From Pseudisothecium myosuroides (lineage: Eukaryota; Streptophyta; Bryopsida; Hypnales; Lembophyllaceae), in assembly GCA_951799445.1 (NCBI GenBank), contig OX637292.1, positions 6,885,296-6,949,295 of the forward strand: a DNA stretch of 64,000 nt. The letters run 5' to 3'. The first letter of the stretch is position 1; each line of letters opens with the position of its first letter. The position numbers and the translations under genes were made by a program. Below are positions 59,252 to 64,000 of this stretch, in pieces. The notes under the pieces are model-generated. The model searched no databases. It worked only from the letters and a program-made list of their open reading frames with translations, and was not told where the DNA came from.

Positions 59252-62200
59252 ATGGCGCAGCTTTCAGGTTTGGAGCTGTCCGCTTACGACAAGAGCCCCG
59301 TGCACGCGGCCGTGGCGCTTCGTGACCACGAGAGCCTGCAGCGCATTTTGTCTCGTCTTCCGCGTCCTGCGAAGGCCGGCGAGGTTTCGACGGAGTCGGA
59401 GTCGATCTCGGCGGAGGATCGCGCGGACGAGATCTCGAAGATGATCGACCGTCGGGACGTTCCTGGTCGCGAGACGGCTTTGCACTTGGCGGTCCGTCTG
59501 GGCGACGGGGACGCGGTGGAGCTTTTGATGAGTGCTGGCGCGGACTGGAGCCTCCAGAACGAGCAGGGATGGAGCGCTTTGCAGGAGGCTGTGTGCGCGC
59601 GCGAGGAGGGCATCGCCGCGATCATCACGCGTCACTACCAGCCGATGGCTTGGGCGAAGTGGTGCCGTCGTCTTCCTCGTCTTTCTGCGACCATGCACCG
59701 CATGCGCGACTTCTACATGGAGATTTCTTTCCACTTCGAGAGCTCGGTGATCCCTTTCATCGGTCGCATCGCGCCGTCGGACACTTACCGGATCTGGAAG
59801 CGCGGTTCTAACTTGCGCGCGGACATGACTTTGGCGGGTTTCGACGGTTTCCGCATCCACCGTTCGGACCAGAGTTTTTTGTTTTTGGGCGACGGGAGCG
59901 AGGACGGTACGCTGTCTGCTGGCACTTTGTGCGTTTTGACTCACAAGGATAAGGAGGTGGCCAACGCGTTGGAGGGCGCGGGCGTGCAGCCTTCTGAGGC
60001 GGAGATCGCGCAGGAGGTGGCCGCGATGTCCCGCACCAACATGTACAGGCCAGGTGCGCGGGAGCCTTTGTCAGTCTTGTTTGTGTGGAATTCATGATTC
60101 GTGCAAGCCGGTCCCGCCTGGGCAGTGTCTCCATGATCGTGAGCTGCATCTGTATGATGGGCCACGATCTTTGTGTCATTTGTGGACGTTCTACATGTTT
60201 GGAGTGTGCCTGCTTGTGTTGAAGCATTGTAATGCTGAGGTGCAAACTTCTTGTTTTGTGTGAGGCGTGCTGAGTTGTGTGTTGGTGGGTCTGCAGGTAT
60301 TGATGTGACGGAGGCCGAGCTGATTGCTCAAACCTCGTGGAGGCGTCAAGAGAAGACGGAGATGGTGGGCGCATGGAAGGCCAAAGTGTATGACATGCAC
60401 CACGTTCAGGTGAGCTATGGGTTCACAGTTTTTATTAGGAACCCTAATTTCCAGGATTAATCCGGCAGGTTTCTTGACGTTTGCTTTGGGGACTGTTTTG
60501 CTACTGAATTTGATGGTCACTGTTGACATTTCTTTGACCTCACTTCGTTAGTAGTATTTGACTTTGCAACTCGGAATCTTGTTTTTTATTTTGAGAGTTC
60601 CTACATGTACGGGTGATTGAGTCATAACCGTGCATAAGTACATTGATTCAGGAATCGTGTTTATCTGGTGAGATATGATGCATTTTGTGACGAACATCTA
60701 AATGCTGGGTTTCACTTGCATCATTTGTTCTGTATCTTACTGCGAGATTTCAAGAGAAAGTCAGCATTCTGTGGGCCTTGCACAGTCTTGTAGTTGAGAT
60801 ATTGACGGATTTGTTGATCAGGCTTACTGGACTTGGAAATTGTGAATGGTTAACACTGCAATTCTTTGCCTTGTTTCTCTGACATCCTGCTGCCCTTAAG
60901 TTGCAACTGACTCTATCTTATTTTTGTTTCTATAATTTCTGGACCTCTTCCCAGGTTCATGTGGTTCTGTCATCGGGGAAGTGTTGAACTGTATACTGCT
61001 GGTCGGCTATGGTCCTTACACTGGATTTGATGATTGGTGTGTGCAGGTGAGTGTTAGATCTAGGCGAGTTCCAGGTGCAATGACGGACGAGGAGCTATTT
61101 GCCGCAGACAGCGACAGAGTAGACACAGAGCCAGACGAGGATTACAGCAACTTGCTCACAACGGAAGAGAAGGAGCAGCTGGAGAACGTCCTCAAGGCGG
61201 AGCATGGAGACGCAGAGGAGCACACGTGCAGTGCAGGCAGGCCGGATCATCATGAGTTGCAGAATGGCAACATAGAAGATTTGATGAACGAGCTCTACTT
61301 GGATGATGGATTGTTTCCGGACGATGACGCCGACTCTCATCTCAGACGATCCCCACAGGACAATGGGAACGCTGAGCTTCCTGGCTCTTCTTCAAAGGAG
61401 GAGAAGAAGAGTCGGTGGTACGCTTGGGGCAAGAAGAGCGGGAAGCGGGATGCCTCTAAGAAGCTGGAGATATCGTCGCCGTCAGTGAAGATCAGTGATG
61501 TGCTGAGTGACAAGGGGTCCGATTCTGGGAACGACAAGGGGTCCAACGATTCTGGGAACTCAAGTTCGACGGAGACCACAAAAAAGGGGAAGCAAAGGGA
61601 AGCCATTGGATTGCCTCCAGTAGACTCCCAAATGAAGCTCGTGAGGCACCGGAAGTCAGTGGACGGGCGAAGGTCCGTGGATAGTCAGTTGGCTGCCTAC
61701 GAGCCCCGAGCGGTGGCAGATCGGCGACCGTCAAATGTGGATGACCTGCTGTCTGCGAATGCCAAAGGGAAGGCGAAGGAGATGAAGAGCGGGAGGAACA
61801 GCACAAGCGCCAGAGAGCTCCTGAAAAGCAAGTCGTCGTCCCGGCGTGGCGGTGGTGCTCCAGCGAAGCCAGCCGAAGGCACATCCGAGAGCGAGTACAA
61901 GAAGGGTCTGAGGCCCATCTTGTGGCTGACACCCGACTTCCCATTGAAAACTGAAGAGCTGTTGCCGCTGCTTGACATTCTGGCGAACAAGGTGAAGGCC
62001 GTTCGTCGTCTGCGGGAGTTGCTGACCACGAAGTTGCCTGCGGGCACCTTTCCTGTCAAGGTATGTTGTGGTTGGATCCTCAGTTGTTATTCATCTCCCA
62101 TGCTGCCTACCAGTTGTTGCACTGGATGACTTGGTGTCGGATCGTGTGTGACTTTGGTAGTGTGATGGTATGCAGGTGGCGATCCCCGTGGTGCCGACCA

Positions 62201-62604
62201 TCCGAGTGGTGGTGACGTTCACGAAGTTCGAGGAACTGAAGCCCGCGGAAGAGTTTTCGACGCCGTTGTCGAGCCCTCGGCACTTCCAGGATGCGAAGTC
62301 CGAGCCGGAGTCTGCCGCGCCAGCCGCGCCTGCATCGCAAGTGTCTTGGCTGTCTTGGATGCGAGGGGGCAGTGCCGCTGGCGGGGGCAAAAGCGGGGCT
62401 GCAGTGAGCAGCTTCGAGGAGGATCACGGGGAGGACGAGGTGGATCCGTTCCTGATCCCCGCCAGCTATCGGTGGGTGGACATGGAGGAGAAGAAGCGTC
62501 GGATGCGAGAGAAGCGTGGCAAGAGCAAGAGCAAGGCGGCCAAGAAGCCGCCGCTGCCTCGACCGCCGTCCTCACAGGATGTCTTGAGCAAAACCAATCA
62601 GTAG
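59252..62604 (+). CDS. Ankyrin repeat / GPCR-chaperone domain protein (ANKRD13-like), copy B
   Basis: Four exons, 59,252-60,053, 60,297-60,409, 61,047-62,060 and 62,176-62,604, all with GT-AG borders and matching phases, give 785 residues. Domain order is as in copy A: ankyrin-type helices (about 13-135), the GPCR-chaperone domain from about 150 with RPGIDVTEAELIAQTSWRRQ spanning the exon 1/2 junction, an acidic Ser/Lys-rich insert (about 310-500), and the conserved C-terminal block LRPILWLTPDFPL through VVPTIRVVVTFTKF, ending in a basic tail (KKRRMREKRGKSKSKAAKK). Exon 3 has small in-frame additions relative to copy A, including a repeated DKGS.DSGN unit. The absence of stops or frameshifts in either copy suggests both are functional. 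The likely role, by analogy with animal ANKRD13, is membrane-protein sorting; this is inference. Confidence 0.94.
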
Positions 62605-64000
62605 TTGGGTTGGTGCTCGTCTGAGTTTGGTAGGGTAGAGGTTAGGAAGCTCTGTGAAATTGAGGGTTATTGTATTGTTTATTCGTTTCCAGCCTTTATG
62701 GAGGCTTGGACCTGTATCAGGCTTATTTATCCATCCTTTTAATTTACTTTGCCATTTTTATTTTCATTCGTTTTCAAATTGTAATTGAGTTTAATGGCTT
62801 TGGTTTTGTGCGTTGACCATTAAGTACCTGGGAATGATTGACCATCTGCAGCCAGGAAATAGTCCCTGCACACAAACGCAATCATAGCAACCTTGTTGTT
62901 GTACTATTCAACATACTACCCAGAGGACCTTGAAGATTTAATTGCACTCACTCAGCAAAGTTTCATGACGATAAATCATTGCAATCTCCAGATCAAGATT
63001 ATGATCAATGACCAAAGTTATCCATAAATTTTCAAAGATAATTTACCCAAAATGGAAGAACTGATCTCTTTATTCATGATTCTTCACAATGGAGTGTTCA
63101 AACGACGAATTGTTGTGAAGAAGGAATGTAATTTGCGGACAAACTCAACAATTTTGAAGAATTTAAAGCCATGACATAACTTACAGTAGGAGACATTGTC
63201 TTCCATTAAGAGAAGGGGCCTGAGCGAAAGTTGTCAGAGGATAGCTCTCAATAAATCTTGATAAAAGCGGGAAAGAAATTACCCATATGCAACATAGAAT
63301 CCACACTCAATTCAGAAAGTACCTCCGTACATCAATGGAGCATAGGTAACAATCATTGCAAGCAGATTGCAACCAATTACCGGTAATGCCACAACTGACC
63401 TTCGCGTTCTGGTCAACAGGGCGGCACTTGGAGAGTTTTGAAACCTTAGTTGTAATTAGCATTCAGTTCTATACTCTACCAATTGTTCAAAAACCTACTT
63501 CAGTTATTCTTTTATTTATAATGTAGTTTGAAACTTTCTGGAAATTTTGACTTTACAGTTTCAAAATTCAGTCGTGTTTTTTTCAGTTTTCTCTATTCAC
63601 AAAACATTTATCGGATTTTGTCCCCGCCATCATTGCAAAAGAAGGCTCTGATACAAAACCTCTGCTACTAAAGGGCCAATTTAAACCCAATTAAAACGCA
63701 TTGCCATGTCACACGAGTAAACCTAGAGCAGTAAATTAAATAACCAATTCAAAGGAGTCTGGACGTCACAGTAACGTCATGCATACATGCATTAAGAAGC
63801 CCATTTGTCCCCAGAAGGCAATGCAATTGGAGAGGGCTGAGTATATTTCAACGCTATCAACGTTACAATGAAGGTCCTACATTAAATAATAGGAAGCAAC
63901 TTAGGGATAAGACAACCACAACCATCGCTAAATAGTTATGGGTCCATGTCCAACTGCGCACACTTCCAAGGAAAGACTCTTTAGAAAATATGCTGATGTG
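62605..64000. other. 3' flank of copy B, no gene seen
   Basis: The first 200 bases are probably the 3' UTR of copy B (T-rich, with TTTATTTTC-like tracts near 62,760). Beyond that I find no frame of note, no inverted-repeat element and no RNA gene. Confidence 0.4.

Larger units (their letters stand above)
57906..62604 (+). repeat. Inverted segmental duplication, arm B
   Basis: Reverse-complement counterpart of 25,433-29,895. The left border abuts duplicated unit 2. Coding exons are nearly identical to arm A in exon 1 and diverge more in exon 3 and intron 2 (637 versus 394 bases); intron 3 is 115 bases in both. Confidence 0.85.

Overview
The window reads as nuclear DNA of a land plant. The three clearest genes are of plant type: a serine hydroxymethyltransferase (SHMT) of the SHM6/SHM7 class with a long N-terminal extension, and two copies of an ankyrin/GPCR-chaperone (ANKRD13-like) gene with canonical GT-AG introns and telo-box-like AAACCCTAA motifs in the leader. 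GC-rich genes sit in AT-rich, transposon-filled DNA. The abundance of piggyBac-type elements is unusual for a seed plant and may point to a bryophyte, lycophyte or fern, but the sequence alone does not settle the lineage.

Layout. 1.1-4.0 kb (minus): a multi-exon gene for a secreted cysteine-rich protein. Its spliced C-terminus matches the Mid1/NALF1 (FAM155) cysteine signature, that of an auxiliary subunit of Cch1/NALCN-type cation channels. 4.5-5.9 kb: unresolved coding remnants on the plus strand. 6-15 kb: AT-rich repeat DNA with an LTR-like leader and a TTAA-flanked MITE. 15.9-19.3 kb (minus): the SHMT gene with a probable 5'-UTR intron. 20.7-24.5 kb: a cluster of non-autonomous DNA transposons. 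25.4-29.9 kb (minus): ANKRD13-like copy A with its leader. 30-38.7 kb: repeats and small elements. 38.8-57.9 kb: a tandemly duplicated unit of about 3.8 kb carrying an unknown lysine-rich, NLS-bearing ORF. Unit 1 was cut up by several MITEs. Unit 2 received an 8.1-kb piggyBac element at 46,055-54,171. 57.9-62.6 kb (plus): ANKRD13-like copy B, an inverted duplicate of copy A. 62.6-64 kb: nothing recognised.

The two tandem units act as each other's empty sites. This fixes insertion points and target duplications directly: TTAA for the 8.1-kb element (empty site 38,887-38,890) and TA for a 356-bp hairpin MITE (empty site 56,980-56,981). A CACTA-type MITE has a near-matched 3-bp duplication inside a TTAA element, which itself lies inside the lysine-rich ORF of unit 1. 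The piggyBac transposase keeps its catalytic aspartates and C-terminal cysteine-rich domain but carries two in-frame stops. It may represent the family that mobilised the many TTAA MITEs here.

The most novel items are the Mid1/NALF1-like gene in a plant context, the 8.1-kb piggyBac with its degenerate-repeat region and GC-rich islands, the nested insertions, and the inverted ANKRD13 duplication with both copies apparently intact. All exon structures were derived by eye from splice motifs and reading-frame phase, without transcript support.
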